Shown: piece after piece, positions 21,420-31,076 of the stretch
Layout: each line of letters starts with the position of its first letter
How positions within the stretch are numbered: the first letter of the stretch is position 1
Origin: Zygnema cylindricum
Taxonomy: Eukaryota > Streptophyta > Zygnematophyceae > Zygnematales > Zygnemataceae
Assembly (NCBI GenBank): GCA_037447655.1
Contig: JBBHKE010001785.1
Span: 62,001 to 126,000 of the forward strand
Length of the DNA stretch: 64,000 nucleotides
Reading direction: 5' to 3'
The notes under the pieces: model-generated
Database searches by the model: none
Told to the model about the DNA's origin: nothing
The model's input: only the letters and a program-made list of their open reading frames with translations
Made by a program: the position numbers and the translations under genes

Positions 21420-22465
21420 TGAAACTCTGAGACCTCCATAAGTCCTCAGAGTGGACAGCTTCCAAGAAGCCTCTAGGATAATCCTGACCCCTTTGTGTTT
21501 CAGCAAAAATAATTGCCACCCTGGCAGACAAAAACCCTAACCACTTGCACCTTTGTGAAGGCAAGACTCCCCTGAGTCGGTAGCAAAAGGAATCTCTGAA
21601 TTTGCTCCCCTGAGCAGTAAGTTATGGAGGGTCAAAGTTGACCTTTTGTACAGAAGCTCTCTGGGAGAGGGGGTCCTATCTTCTAATTTTTCTAAGTCCT
21701 ATCTCTCTCACAGACTCTATCTACTGATGTACGGAACCAATTAGAATTGAGTTCCGTATGCAAAAGTACAGCTGCCGGTGTACTTTGGGTACGGACATTG
21801 TACGACATGGCCAAAATGTCGACACATGTCAAATCCGGATTCGGTGTCATAATCTCCGGAGATTCCACAATCCAACGGAATTTCGCCACGCGTCATCCGA
21901 TGTGGCGATGGCCACAAACCGTCGAAATCTTCCTCCGCGATCTCGGCGCTAATCCCGGCCGTCCGATTAAATTCGGATTTAATCGTAGCCGTAATAAATA
22001 CATGCGTGGTATTTGTTTCACTTACGAAACAAATTCGCGGTATTGATTTTTGTCCGTACCGTAATTCCTACATTATATATTACAGGATCTATGTATCCTG
22101 TAATCCATTTCAGTTAAATGATTTATCGCACGTATAATCATTTAAATAAATATCAAACTATATGATACGTAATACTACGGCTAGACTTAACGGCTAAGGC
22201 TACCGGCTATTTCCTGTCTGCCGGCCGGTAGGTACAAGGATCAAATCCTGCCGCCGGCACATACCTTTTAAATAAATAAACCCTAATATAAAATTCCCGT
22301 AAACCTCAGGATAGCCAAGGTAGCCATGGCTCTAGCTTCCTTTCCAATTTCTCAGTGACTGCGACAAGTTTGAGAGTTGGAGAGAGAAGTTAGAGATTGA
22401 CTGCCTCGGCTTCTATATTTCTTTTCAGACCTAGAAAATACTAATAAAAACCATTAGTTTTTACA
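21420..22465 (-). repeat. element C 3' LTR (1046 bp)
   Basis: TG 21420 to CA 22465. Palindrome TTTGTTTC/GAAACAAA 22012-22033, tRNA-like cassette 22219-22259, conserved block variant CAGTGACTGCGACAAGT from 22353. The TATA position reads TACAAAA in both LTRs, unlike D (TATAAAA). Confidence 0.92.
22219..22259 (+). promoter_or_regulatory. tRNA-like cassette in element C 3' LTR
   Basis: Acceptor-like stem TGCCGGC (22219-22225) with GCCGGCA (22253-22259), 7 bp, enclosing CAAGG-ATCAAAT-CCTGC. The inner stem is imperfect. A TTTT run begins about 8 bases after the outer stem. Same cassette at 27623-27663 in the 5' LTR. Confidence 0.6.
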
Positions 22466-22481
22466 CTCCCCTTATTTTCTA
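22466..22481 (-). promoter_or_regulatory. polypurine tract of element C
   Basis: Minus strand AGAAAATAAGGGGAG next to the 3' LTR. Confidence 0.85.
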
Positions 22482-22754
22482 GTCAATCTTTAATTTCAGA
22501 CCACACTTCTCCCTGCAAAAAATTAGCTTAGGGGAAGGCACAGGTTTGGTCATCATATCTGCTACCATCTCACTATCAGGTCTGTACTCTAAACTGATTA
22601 TTTTGTTTTCTACTTTCTCTCTAACAAAGCTGAGTCTGATGTCCATGTGTTTGGCTTTAAAATGATGTTTAGGATTGGCAGAAATAGCGATCGCTGCCTG
22701 ATTATCACAAAATATTTTTCTGCACACCACTCTTAAGGTGACCAAGCTCACCAA
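22479..22754 (-). pseudogene. element C RNase H C-terminal segment
   Basis: About 80 residues with the typical copia RNase H end: FCDNQAAIAISANPKHH and HMDIRLSFVREKVE. RNase H removes the RNA template strand after copying. One frame break separates it from the preceding frame. Confidence 0.85.
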
Positions 22755-23634
22755 GCAAAGACTTGACCCACATCAATTCTTTTACAGCAGAGCAAGAAGC
22801 CATATACTCAGCCTCCATGGTGGACTGAGCAATAACCTTTTGCTGTTTGCTACTCCAACAGCAAGCCCGATCACCCACATATAATACATATCCAAAAGTG
22901 CATCTCCTCATCGAAGCATCACCATAACTGGCATCACTCCAAGTAGTGATGTCAGTATTCTCCCCACCCAAATGCAACCATAGATCCCTAGTTCCTACCA
23001 AATATCTAAAGACTCTCTTAGCTGCCTCCCAATCCTTCTTAGTGGGAGCATTTAGACTTCTACTCAGCACTCCTACAGCTGCAGCTAAATCCGGCCGGGT
23101 ACAATTCATAAAATAGATTAGACTTCCCACTACTTGCCTGTAAGGAATAGTCTGCATGAACTTCTGTTCATCAGGAGATAATTCCTCGTCTAAGACTATG
23201 ACTCCTTCTTCCTCACTCCCCTCACTTCCCTTCTTCAACTCCATTGGAGTTGTACAACTATTAGCTTTATCCATTTGAAATTTTTCAAGCATGTTCCCTA
23301 TTGCTTCCTTTTGAGTCAATTTTATAATTTTCCTTTTTCGGTCTCTCTCTACTTGAATTCCCAAAATATATCTTGCTTCTCCCATATCCTTCATTTCAAA
23401 TCTCCCCTTACGATTGGTTTTCAGTTTGTTAATTTTTTCCATTGATTTACTTAATACAAGCAAATCATCAACATAAATTGCAATAAATATCAAACCTTCC
23501 ACATCTTCAAAAACATAGATTGAGTGATCTGAGCTGATCCGAATATATCCCAAACCGGTAAGAAACTCATCAAGCTTCTTATTCCATTGTCGAGGTGCCT
23601 GTTTCAAACCATAAAGAGATTTATCAGCCGGCAT
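22705..23634 (-). pseudogene. element C reverse transcriptase (palm to RNase H)
   Basis: 309-codon open segment. SLYGLKQAPRQWNKKLDEFL and the active site YVDDLLVLSKS near residue 53 mark RVT_2-type RT. RNase H begins with YGDASMRRCTFGYVLYV and has MEAEYMASCSAVKEL. RT copies element RNA into DNA in the particle. Frame breaks at both ends; the active site is intact. Confidence 0.9.
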
Positions 23635-23810
23635 ACCTTACTCTCCTCTCCTTCCACCACAAAACCTTCGGGTTGTCGCATGAAGATCTCCTCTTCCAAT
23701 TCTCCATGCAAAAAGGTTGTCTTGATGTCCATCTGATGCACTTCCATGTCTTCCGCCGCTTCCGCCGCTGCTAAACTGAGAAGTATGCGGACAGAGGGAA
23801 ATCTGACCAC
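23604..23810 (-). pseudogene. element C reverse transcriptase, middle segment
   Basis: Contains VRFPSVRILLSLAAAE and HQMDIKTTFLHGELEEEIFM, including the first catalytic Asp region (MDIKTTF). Bounded by single-base frame breaks. AAEAAE is a small duplication relative to sister elements. Confidence 0.88.
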
Positions 23811-24442
23811 CGGGCAAAGGTTTCCTCGTAGTTAATTCCTTCCTTTTGTGTAAATCCCTTTGCCACTAATCTTGCCTTGTAGCGCTCGATTGTGTTATCT
23901 GGGTTCAGTTTTAATTTGAAAACCCACTTACAACCGATTGGTTTTCGGTTAGGTGGACAGTCCACCAGCTCCCAAGTATCGGCTGCCATGATTGAAGCCA
24001 TCTCCTCATTGATGGCTGTCTTCCACCGGTTTCTTTCTGGACAAGTCATTGCCTCTCCATAAGTTTGAGGTTCATCTTGATGAGATAGTTTAGTTACCTT
24101 GTTATTAACCTGTTTTTCTTGCAGTCTTTTGCTACTTCTCCTCCCCCCCTCAAAAACTGAGGCTAGAATAGATGGTTCTCGTGGATTCTTTCGAACAAAC
24201 TCGACTTCTCCCCTATCCCTTGATTCCGAATCAATTTCCACCACGTCTTCCGCTTCGAGTAGAGATGTCACTGGAGTTTCCACAGCCGAGTCCTTTTCGG
24301 TCTGATTTGTTCTTGCAAGAATGTCATCTTCTCTAAAACCTGGATAGTTAGGAAGCTCAAAGTCATCGGAATTTTCTGACTCAAATCTGATTTTTACTGA
24401 CTTCGTATATTTGAAGGGATCCACAGTCTTTCCTTCATCCAT
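23771..24442 (-). pseudogene. element C integrase tail, linker and RT fingers
   Basis: Starts MDEGKTVDPFKYTK (integrase C-terminal region), an acidic low-complexity linker, then KLSHQDEPQTYGEAM and the RT fingers (CKWVFKLKLNPDNTIERYKARLVAKGF). The frame breaks at EETFA, where sister copies read EETFAPVVRFPS. Confidence 0.88.
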
Positions 24443-24522
24443 AACTACTAGATGCTTTACTAAGATTATATCTTCCCTTTTTAGATCATAAACTCTATAT
24501 CCTTTAACATCTTCATCATATC

Positions 24523-25917
24523 CTAATAAGTATTCGGTTTTCCTTTAGGATCTAGCTTCCAATTGGACCAATCAGTATCTAGATTGAACACTTGACTACC
24601 GAAAACCTTTAAGTGAGATATGTCTGGTTTCCGGCCTGTCCATCTCTCATAAGGTGTTTGATCTTTTATAGCTGAAGTAAGAACTCTATTCTTGAGGTAA
24701 TTAGCACAGTTCATTGCTTCTGCCAAAAACCTTTTTCCTATCTTTTTATCTGACAACATACTTCTAGCACTATCACTTAGTGTTCTATTTAACCTTTCAG
24801 CTACCCCATTCTGTTCCGGATTTTCTGGATCTGTCTCCTGGTGTTGAACCCCATCTTTCCTTAGAAAATCCTCAAACTGGTTAGAAGTATACTCTCCACC
24901 ATTGTCACTCCTTACTCTCTTGATTGGAGTTTCATGGAGTTTTTCGCTCCATGCTTTATATTGTCTAAAAGAATCCTCAGCTTCAGACTTGTTTTTCAAA
25001 AAATATACCCGGGAATACCGAGACCAATCATCAGTTATAGTCATCATAAATCTCTTCCCCCCCGGTAAGGGCACTTTAGCCGGTCCCCAAATATCTGTGT
25101 GTACTAGATCTAGAATTTTTTCTCCCTTATAGGTGGCTGACTTAGGAAAGGGTAATCTGTGTGCTTTACCTTGAGCACATCCACTACAATCACTTTTATC
25201 ATCACTCTCACTGAACTGAATCCCTTCCACCACTTCCATCTTTTTCATCTCTCTTAACTTATCTAGATTCACATGCCCAAGCCTCTTATGCCACATCATA
25301 ATATCATGAACACCAGCATAGTAAAGTTTCTTCTTTTCATTACTTAAGATCAGCCTAAACATCCCATGGCTACCTTTCTCAGCAATGAAATATACATCAT
25401 CGTCAAAACTAGCAGTAAAGACTCCTTCCCTAGTGCTAGTAAAAAAACCCTTATCATCTAATACTGATGCAGAGATAAGATTTTTGTTCAGCTCCGGAAT
25501 AAACAATACATCGGAGAATGTTAATATGGATGTCTTTCCTTCTACTAACACTTTTAGATCTACCGATCCTACAAGAGTAGTGGTGACTATCCTCCCATCC
25601 CCGTTCTCTATCTCTACGGTGGGAATCTTTCTTATCTTAGTGAACAGGTGTCTATTCTTACACATGTGCATGGAGGCACCTGAATCTACAATCCAGCCTG
25701 CTTCACCTTTCAATCCACCGTAGGCACATTTCTGCCTTCGTGGAATTTCGACCTCATTTTTCGCCTCCAACTCCTCATCCAAAAGGAGCTCATCGTCCTC
25801 GTCCTCGGATTCAGCCTCAAGTACCTGTGTGACAAGGGCCTTTTTCTTTCCTCTCGGGGTACCACCGATCTGCCCCTCCTTTAACCGAAGCTCGGTTAGC
25901 TTAGTGCACTCTGCCAT
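24523..25917 (-). CDS. element C zinc-knuckle end, protease and integrase (464 codons open)
   Basis: Aspartic protease active site VDSGASMHMC near residue 82. Pre-integrase His/Cys domain WHKRLGHVNLDKL ... CSGCAQGKAHRLPF. Integrase core with three acidic residues: D in LVHTDIWGP, D in RSDNGGEYTSNQF and E in ENPEQNGVAERLNR (DDE spacing of copia). Protease processes the polyprotein and integrase inserts the DNA copy. The start codon is internal; the natural frame continues from gag and is broken upstream at the zinc knuckle and downstream at GKPNTY. Confidence 0.9.
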   Translation of the reverse strand: MAECTKLTELRLKEGQIGGTPRGKKKALVTQVLEAESEDEDDELLLDEELEAKNEVEIPRRQKCAYGGLKGEAGWIVDSGASMHMCKNRHLFTKIRKIPTVEIENGDGRIVTTTLVGSVDLKVLVEGKTSILTFSDVLFIPELNKNLISASVLDDKGFFTSTREGVFTASFDDDVYFIAEKGSHGMFRLILSNEKKKLYYAGVHDIMMWHKRLGHVNLDKLREMKKMEVVEGIQFSESDDKSDCSGCAQGKAHRLPFPKSATYKGEKILDLVHTDIWGPAKVPLPGGKRFMMTITDDWSRYSRVYFLKNKSEAEDSFRQYKAWSEKLHETPIKRVRSDNGGEYTSNQFEDFLRKDGVQHQETDPENPEQNGVAERLNRTLSDSARSMLSDKKIGKRFLAEAMNCANYLKNRVLTSAIKDQTPYERWTGRKPDISHLKVFGSQVFNLDTDWSNWKLDPKGKPNTY

Positions 25918-26486
25918 ATAGTGATCGGTTTCTTACAAAAATGACATAAACCTTTGGGAGCCCTTGGTTCGAACTCATCGGCCTGTTTTTTCTGCTCCCT
26001 ACCCCTATAGTTTCCGATCGGTTTTCGGGAATCCTTGTTCCTCCAATCAGTCGCTGTTGCCAAGGCTTGGCCACTCTTTCCTCCCCTTCGGATCTTAATT
26101 ATATTCTCTCGAACGAGAATCATTCCTACCACTGAGTTCCATATCCACCTTGAGTCCGGCAAGTCCTGCACGCGGTTGACTATGTTCTCGAACTCATCAG
26201 GTAACTTCATCAGTAAACAGTTAACGTTTTCTTTTTCACTAAAATCTTTTCCCGCACTCTGTAGCTCCATGAAGAGTGTAGCAAGCTCATTGCAAAAATC
26301 CAACATATTTCCCCCTTTGTATACATACTCCTTAACTTTCTGATCAGCCAACTGTTGTTGCTGAATCGTACCACTTCGGTACATCTCTATGAGAGCCATC
26401 CAAAGATCGGATGCTCTTTCTACCTGCAAATGAGGACATGCAAGTCCTTGAGTGAGATGGCGTAGGATGAAGTGCTTTGCCGCCAT
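25896..26486 (-). CDS. element C Gag, main segment (196 codons)
   Basis: Copia Gag core (MAAKHFILRHLTQGL, ASDLWMALIEMYRSGTIQQQ, LPDEFENIVNRVQDL) and a zinc knuckle start CHFCKKP, after which one base is missing relative to sisters, so the knuckle His and last Cys fall in another frame. In frame with the upstream segment, separated by one TAG (26499-26501) where sisters have Trp. Confidence 0.88.
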   Translation of the reverse strand: MAAKHFILRHLTQGLACPHLQVERASDLWMALIEMYRSGTIQQQQLADQKVKEYVYKGGNMLDFCNELATLFMELQSAGKDFSEKENVNCLLMKLPDEFENIVNRVQDLPDSRWIWNSVVGMILVRENIIKIRRGGKSGQALATATDWRNKDSRKPIGNYRGREQKKQADEFEPRAPKGLCHFCKKPITIWQSALS

Positions 26487-26498
26487 ATTGTTGAAGTC

Positions 26499-26843
26499 CT
26501 AGGTTTCAGTGTCATTCTCCTCATTCCTCGGAATAGGTGACATGAATGTCGAACCAGTTGCTATTGGTGTGGTTGTCTCCTTCTCCTTTCCTTTGTCCAT
26601 CACCTCTCCTTCTTTTGTTTCCTCCGTTGAAGGTGGGTCCTCATTCCTGGTGAATCTGGTTCCTCCAAACCCTGGAGGAATTCGAAGACTTGATGGACGC
26701 CCCAACCGTCCACTCACTATCCCCCAAAACCTTTTTTCACATAGAGCTCCTATCATCATACTTTCCCAGTATATGAAGCCAGTTCCATTAAAGATTGGTA
26801 CCCTAGAGGGTGGGCCCATAACCTGAAACTCTGAGACCTCCAT
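26499..26843 (-). CDS. element C Gag N-terminal segment starting in the LTR
   Basis: The ATG (complement of 26841-26843) is 20 bases inside the 5' LTR. The frame reads MEVSEFQVMGPPSRVPIFNG, with the middle part encoded by the primer site. It ends at TAG where related copies have TGG. Confidence 0.88.
   Translation of the reverse strand: MEVSEFQVMGPPSRVPIFNGTGFIYWESMMIGALCEKRFWGIVSGRLGRPSSLRIPPGFGGTRFTRNEDPPSTEETKEGEVMDKGKEKETTTPIATGSTFMSPIPRNEENDTET
26810..26823 (-). promoter_or_regulatory. primer-binding site of element C
   Basis: Minus strand GGTTATGGGCCCAC after the LTR CA; perfect initiator tRNA-Met anticodon-arm complement. Confidence 0.93.
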
Positions 26844-27869
26844 AAGTCCTCAGAGTGGACAGCTTCCAAGAAGCCTCTAGGATAATCCTGACCCCTTTGT
26901 GTTTCAGCAAAAAAAACTGCCACCCTGGCAGACAAAAACCTTGACCACTTGCACCCCTGTGAAGGCAAGACTCCCCTGAGTCGGTAGCAAAAAGAATCTC
27001 TGAATTTGCTCCCCTGAGCAGTAAGTTATGGAGGGTCAAAGTTGACCTTTTGTACAGAAGCTCTCTGGGAGAGGGGGTCCTATCTTCTAATTTTTCTAAG
27101 TCCTATCTCTCTCACAGACTCTATCTACTGATGTACGGAACCAATCAGAATTGAGTTCCGTACGCAAAAGTACAGCTGCCAGTGTACTTTAGGTACGGAC
27201 ATTGTACGACATGGCCAAAATGTCGACACATGTCAAATCCGGATTCGGTGTCATAATCTCCGGAGATTCCACAATCCAACGGAATTTCGCCACGCGTCAT
27301 CCGATGTGGCGATGGCCACAAACCGCCGAAATCTTCCTCCGCGATCTCGGCGCTAATCCCGACCGTCCGATTAAATTCGGATTTAATCGTAGCCGTAATA
27401 AATACATGCGTGGTATTTGTTTCACTTACGAAACAAATGCGCCGTATTGATTTTTGTCCGTACCGTAATTCGTACATTATATATTACTGGATCTATGTAT
27501 CCCGTAATCCATTTCAGTTAAATGATTTATCGCACGTATAATCATTTAAATAAATATCAAACTATATGATACGTAATACTACGGCTAGACTTAACGGCTA
27601 AGGCTACCGGCTATTTCCTGTCTGCCGGCCGGTAGGTACAAGGATCAAATCCTGCCGCCGGCACATACCTTTTAAATAAATAAACCCTAATATAAAATTC
27701 CCGTAAACCTCAAGATAGCCAAGGTAGCCATGGCTCTAGCTTCCTCTCCAATTTCTCAGTGACTGCGACAAGTTTGAGAGTTGGAGAGAGAAGTTAGAGA
27801 TAGACTGCCTTGGCTTCTATATTTCTTTTTAGACCTAGAAAATACTAATAAAAACCATTAGTTTCTACA
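26824..27869 (-). repeat. element C 5' LTR (1046 bp)
   Basis: Same length as the 3' LTR. Palindrome 27416-27437, tRNA-like cassette 27623-27663, conserved block from 27757, ATG context CCATGG just before it. Ends ...GTTTCTACA then TAGAA. Confidence 0.92.
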
Positions 27870-28799
27870 TAGAAGTAGTTGTGGAGGTAGACATGTTACT
27901 CTGTAGAAAGTGTCAATAATCCTATCAAACAGCACACTTCACAACACTACAGAAATAGACTCACAAGCCCAATTACAAACAAAAATCTGCTTACTAGCAG
28001 AATATCATATACACTGGCAATTCCCAAAATTGCACCACAAAAGATCCAGTAAACCATAAGATATGGTAGACACAAGTTTCCCAAAAACTGCCCGTTAATT
28101 TCTTTTATTCCCAAAACTGGATACAAAAATGTTTCTAAGTCCTAAACTTTATACATTGGGTGAGCATCTACTGTTCATCAACCAAATCACGTGCAATTAG
28201 GTGATTGTACTCTAAATAGTAGTACTGTACTGTAGTACGACAAGGTACACTAAGGTACTTCAAAAAACCTAACTGCAACTAGCCTAGAAACTAAACAGTG
28301 AAACACTATTTCATAATGCACTAGGCTACGGGTAACTGTTTCGTCAGGTTTTTCTAATTTGGAGCCGTACTTATAATGTTGCTTGATGAGTCAGCAAGTG
28401 TATAATATGTCCAACCTGCTGTTAAAATCACGTACGAATATATGGAATTCTTACGGTGCATCTTGTCACTTGTGGTCCCCTCTCAAATCACAACCATCAG
28501 CCTGATAGAGATCGGCGTCCGATGTTCTCTCTTCACAATTGTGTTCTCAGATGTCCGGTCCATTTCTCGTCCGCCCGATTTGCCGAAGTCACTCGTTCGA
28601 TAGGCGCCATGTGTCCGGGTCCATTTCGTATTTCCTGCGTTGTCTAAAATGTCGACGCGTGTCTCATAAGACCGTACAGAATACTCTTAGAGTAATACTT
28701 CACTGTCACACTATTCAAGGTAAGTATTACATCTAACATTCCCAAAATTATTCTTAAGTGTTACTTCTCCCCTCACAGCTCTATCTACTGAAGATAAAG

Positions 28800-29051
28800 C
28801 TTTAAAAACAACAATAAGGCATACCACTACGTCGTACGATGGTCATCTCGTAGGACCCCAAGATCAAATCTTGGTCTCGGCGCCTAACTTTTACAAAGAG
28901 CTATACCTCCTGCTCCCTTAGTCTATCTTTTTGACTGCTGAAGGCATCCATGGTTGTCTTTGAGTTCTTAATGACTACGACAAGTGTGAGGACTTAAGAA
29001 CCTTCATAGAATGACAAAAGACAGAAAATAGAAAATAATTTTTTTAACATA
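28800..29051 (-). repeat. element E 5' LTR, distal part
   Basis: Aligns with 16060-16330: GTAGGACC, hairpin 28858-28874, AATGACTACGACAAGTGTGAGG from 28971 and a terminal AACA at 29051. Confidence 0.8.
28858..28874 (+). promoter_or_regulatory. T-arm-like hairpin in element E 5' LTR
   Basis: CCAAG-ATCAAAT-CTTGG, perfect 5 bp stem and 7-base loop; differs from the other LTR at two stem pairs, both compensated. Confidence 0.65.
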
Positions 29052-29543
29052 ATATACAATATTTCCTACTCATAATTTTGTTGAATAATTTAACATTTCT
29101 AAACTCATAGTTTACATTCAAAAACTATGAATTGAGAACTCGGGTCTTTTTTTTAACTATGGGTTCAAAATCATAATTATAGAATTCCGAACCAAAAAAT
29201 CAAAAGCATAACATTGAATCTCCAACTCATAGTTTGGAATTTGAATTTTAAGGTAGATGATAGAGTTCTAAAATGTCAATTGTAAATTTAGCTTATACTA
29301 TTACAATCCCTTTAAATAAATATTTTTCGAAAAGATATTTTACGAGGGGAAGGTTGAAATGGCACATTAAGGGAGAAAGACAAAAAAGACAAAAGAAATG
29401 GCATCATTAAGGTCATGAAACAACAAACATTTGAATTTGCGCCAATTTGATTTTTAAACAAGCACTTCAAGGTGAAAAATGATTTAGGTAATAAAACGGT
29501 TGTATTTATTCGTGTAAACGATCTCTGAGACGGTCGTAGCCTT
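29052..29543. other. AT-rich spacer, nothing recognised
   Basis: Low-complexity AT-rich sequence between element E and gene X. No coding or repeat signal that I can support. Confidence 0.5.
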
Positions 29544-30018
29544 ATGGTTTCCGTTTTACTGCTCCCCATCCCCACCTTACCCTTACCCCTATGTCCCCTT
29601 CCATCCACAACTGCAAACCCTTGCACAAACCCAAGTGGGGAGGACCAACCCAATGAGGGTGTGCCCCTCCTAGATCCAACGAACCCTATTCCATCCCAAC
29701 CTTCATGCACAAAGCCTCCCCCTAATCTTGTTCTCCCTTACCGTCCCCCCTATTTTAGGGAGCATTCTCCACATTTGCTTACACACTCGCATGTCCTCCC
29801 ACCCACCCCCATCCTCTCTCCTGTGGCTCCTTCACTCACCGAGCCCGCTTTGACTCCCCTATCAAATCCTAGTCCTCTTCGGGTGCCGTGCCTTCACTGT
29901 GGAAAGTTGTATGTTGGGGGGGGGGGGTTTGTCGAGATATTTGAAGTCGTGTCCTCTCACCCCTAAAAGAATTCTACCCCTCACCAATGGTCATCCTCCT
30001 CCCTCAAGTGTTCGCAAG
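29544..30018 (+). pseudogene. gene X, segment 1: Pro-rich N-terminus with zinc-finger-like motif
   Basis: Open frame of about 140 codons, very Pro/Ser/Thr-rich, then CLHCGKLYVGG. A run of ten G (about 29926-29935) shifts the frame; in another frame it continues as GGLSRYLKSC, giving a C-x2-C...C pattern like the N-terminal zinc finger of many RT-bearing elements. Cut at 30018 by element G, whose GCAAG target duplication flanks the cut. Start codon choice is tentative. Confidence 0.5.
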
Positions 30019-31060
30019 TGCAATTCTGTGTCCTCCATTGGACTATAGAATATAGGAAGCCTCTAGATAGTGGTTAACTAACCCACTTTAAGCCACGACC
30101 ACTTCTGCCCAAGAAGGCAAACTGACAATTGACTGCACCCCTGTACAGCCTGGACTCCCCTGAGTCCGTAGCAAAAAGAATCACTGAAAACGGCCAACCA
30201 GCCGATAAGTTATAGGGTGGCAAAGATGCCAATTTATACAAACTCTCAGAGAGAGGACTATCTACCTAAATTTTCCTAAGTCCTAGTTTTTCCTACTTCC
30301 CTCTCACAGCTCCTATCTACTGCCTGTACGAACCAATCACAAAATTGTATAGTACAAGAAAGTACTACTGCCGATGTACTTTCTGTACGGCCTCTGTACG
30401 ACACGGCCATTAAGTGGACGCGTGTCCACTTTCCACTCGTCCGTACGTTCCTCGGAATTCCTGCGACCGAATGATGTCTTCCCACGTGGCGCCAGGTCAT
30501 GCCACGTTACTAAATGCCAAAATGACCATTCCGGGATTTCGGCGATGATGTGCGCCGTTAGATTTGACGTGAAATTCAATCTCGGCCGTAATAAATACTT
30601 GCGCGATATTTGTTTCGCTTTCGAAACAAAATGCGCGATATCCATTTCAAACAAGTACAGTACTTCGTATTGCTTAGATTTGTATCTATGTGTGGCGTTA
30701 AGGGTTTCAGTTAAATGAATCTAGTACATTACAATAGTTTAAATAGTAATGAAACCCTATATCTCCTAACGGACTTCTACGACAGACTGGTTAGAGCTAA
30801 CGGCTACGCCGCGCTCTGCCGGTCGGGGGTTCGAGTCCTGCCGGACTCAACCTTTTGTTGAGAGTGGCTTAAGCCACTCTTTAGTCCTTCCTATGGAGTT
30901 GAGGCAGCCATGGCTCCATTGCTCTCTCTCTCTCTCTCCTTCAGTGACTACAACAAGTATAGGGGAGAGAGAGAGAGAAGAGATAGAGGCAGGATGCCTA
31001 CATTTTCTTTTCTAATAAATTTAGACCTAGAAAATATATTAAAAACTACTTATTTCAACA
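30019..31060 (-). repeat. element G 3' LTR (1042 bp)
   Basis: Leader palindrome 30152-30167, minus TATA (complement of 30231-30238), palindrome 30609-30630, tRNA-like segment 30786-30845 and conserved block from 30942. Confidence 0.9.
30786..30857 (+). promoter_or_regulatory. tRNA-like segment with A and B boxes, element G 3' LTR
   Basis: ACTGGTTAGAGC (30786-30797) resembles a tRNA D-arm/A box and GGTTCGAGTCC (30828-30838) is a perfect B-box consensus, about 40 bases apart. TTTT follows at 30853-30856. No convincing acceptor or anticodon stem, so not a working tRNA gene. Opposite in sense to the element. Confidence 0.6.
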
Positions 31061-31076
31061 CTCCCCTTATTTTCTA
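31061..31076 (-). promoter_or_regulatory. polypurine tract of element G
   Basis: Minus strand AGAAAATAAGGGGAG beside the 3' LTR. Confidence 0.85.

Larger units (their letters stand above)
21420..27869 (-). mobile_element. element C: full-length young copia-type retrotransposon
   Basis: 6450 bp, two 1046 bp LTRs about 97-98% alike by eye, TG...CA ends, perfect target duplication TAGAA (21415-21419 and 27870-27874), intact primer site and polypurine tract. All copia domains are present in order with the key residues kept (protease DSGA, integrase DDE, RT YVDD). At least five single-base frame breaks and one Trp-to-stop change interrupt the coding region. Best reference copy of the family in the window. 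Confidence 0.95.
21365..28799. mobile_element. insertion F (old LTR-like) split by element C
   Basis: Removing 21365-28799 rejoins the E LTR at CTTTA. Outside element C, F consists of 21365-21419 and 27875-28799, about 980 bp. It has faint LTR character in minus orientation (CTAAGTCCTAAAC, then TAGTACTGTACTG and GTACGAC). It lacks clean TG...CA ends and any coding sequence. Probably an old solo LTR; the borders are uncertain. Confidence 0.45.
15505..29051 (-). mobile_element. element E: old copia-type element with nested insertions F and C
   Basis: 3' LTR 15505-16330, internal region 16331-20699, and a 5' LTR split into 20700-21364 and 28800-29051. Flanks are TAAAA (15500-15504) and TAATA (29052-29056), a 5 bp target duplication with one change. 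The two LTRs differ by roughly a quarter to a third of sites by eye, so insertion is old. Same family as element A. All genes are broken. Confidence 0.85.

Noticed and set aside
26756-27039. Long leader frame in LTRs (also 5596-5895 minus and 11640-11876 plus) with shared HNLLL.GANSE
   Set aside because: No ATG at the start in any copy; similarity is explained by conserved leader nucleotides, and it runs out of frame with gag.
30374-30718. 114-codon plus-strand frame
   Set aside because: Lies wholly in the U3 of element G LTR; no homology beyond other LTR copies.
30786-30845. Functional tRNA gene in element G LTR
   Set aside because: Good A and B boxes, but no acceptor stem or anticodon arm could be drawn; kept as tRNA-like segment only.
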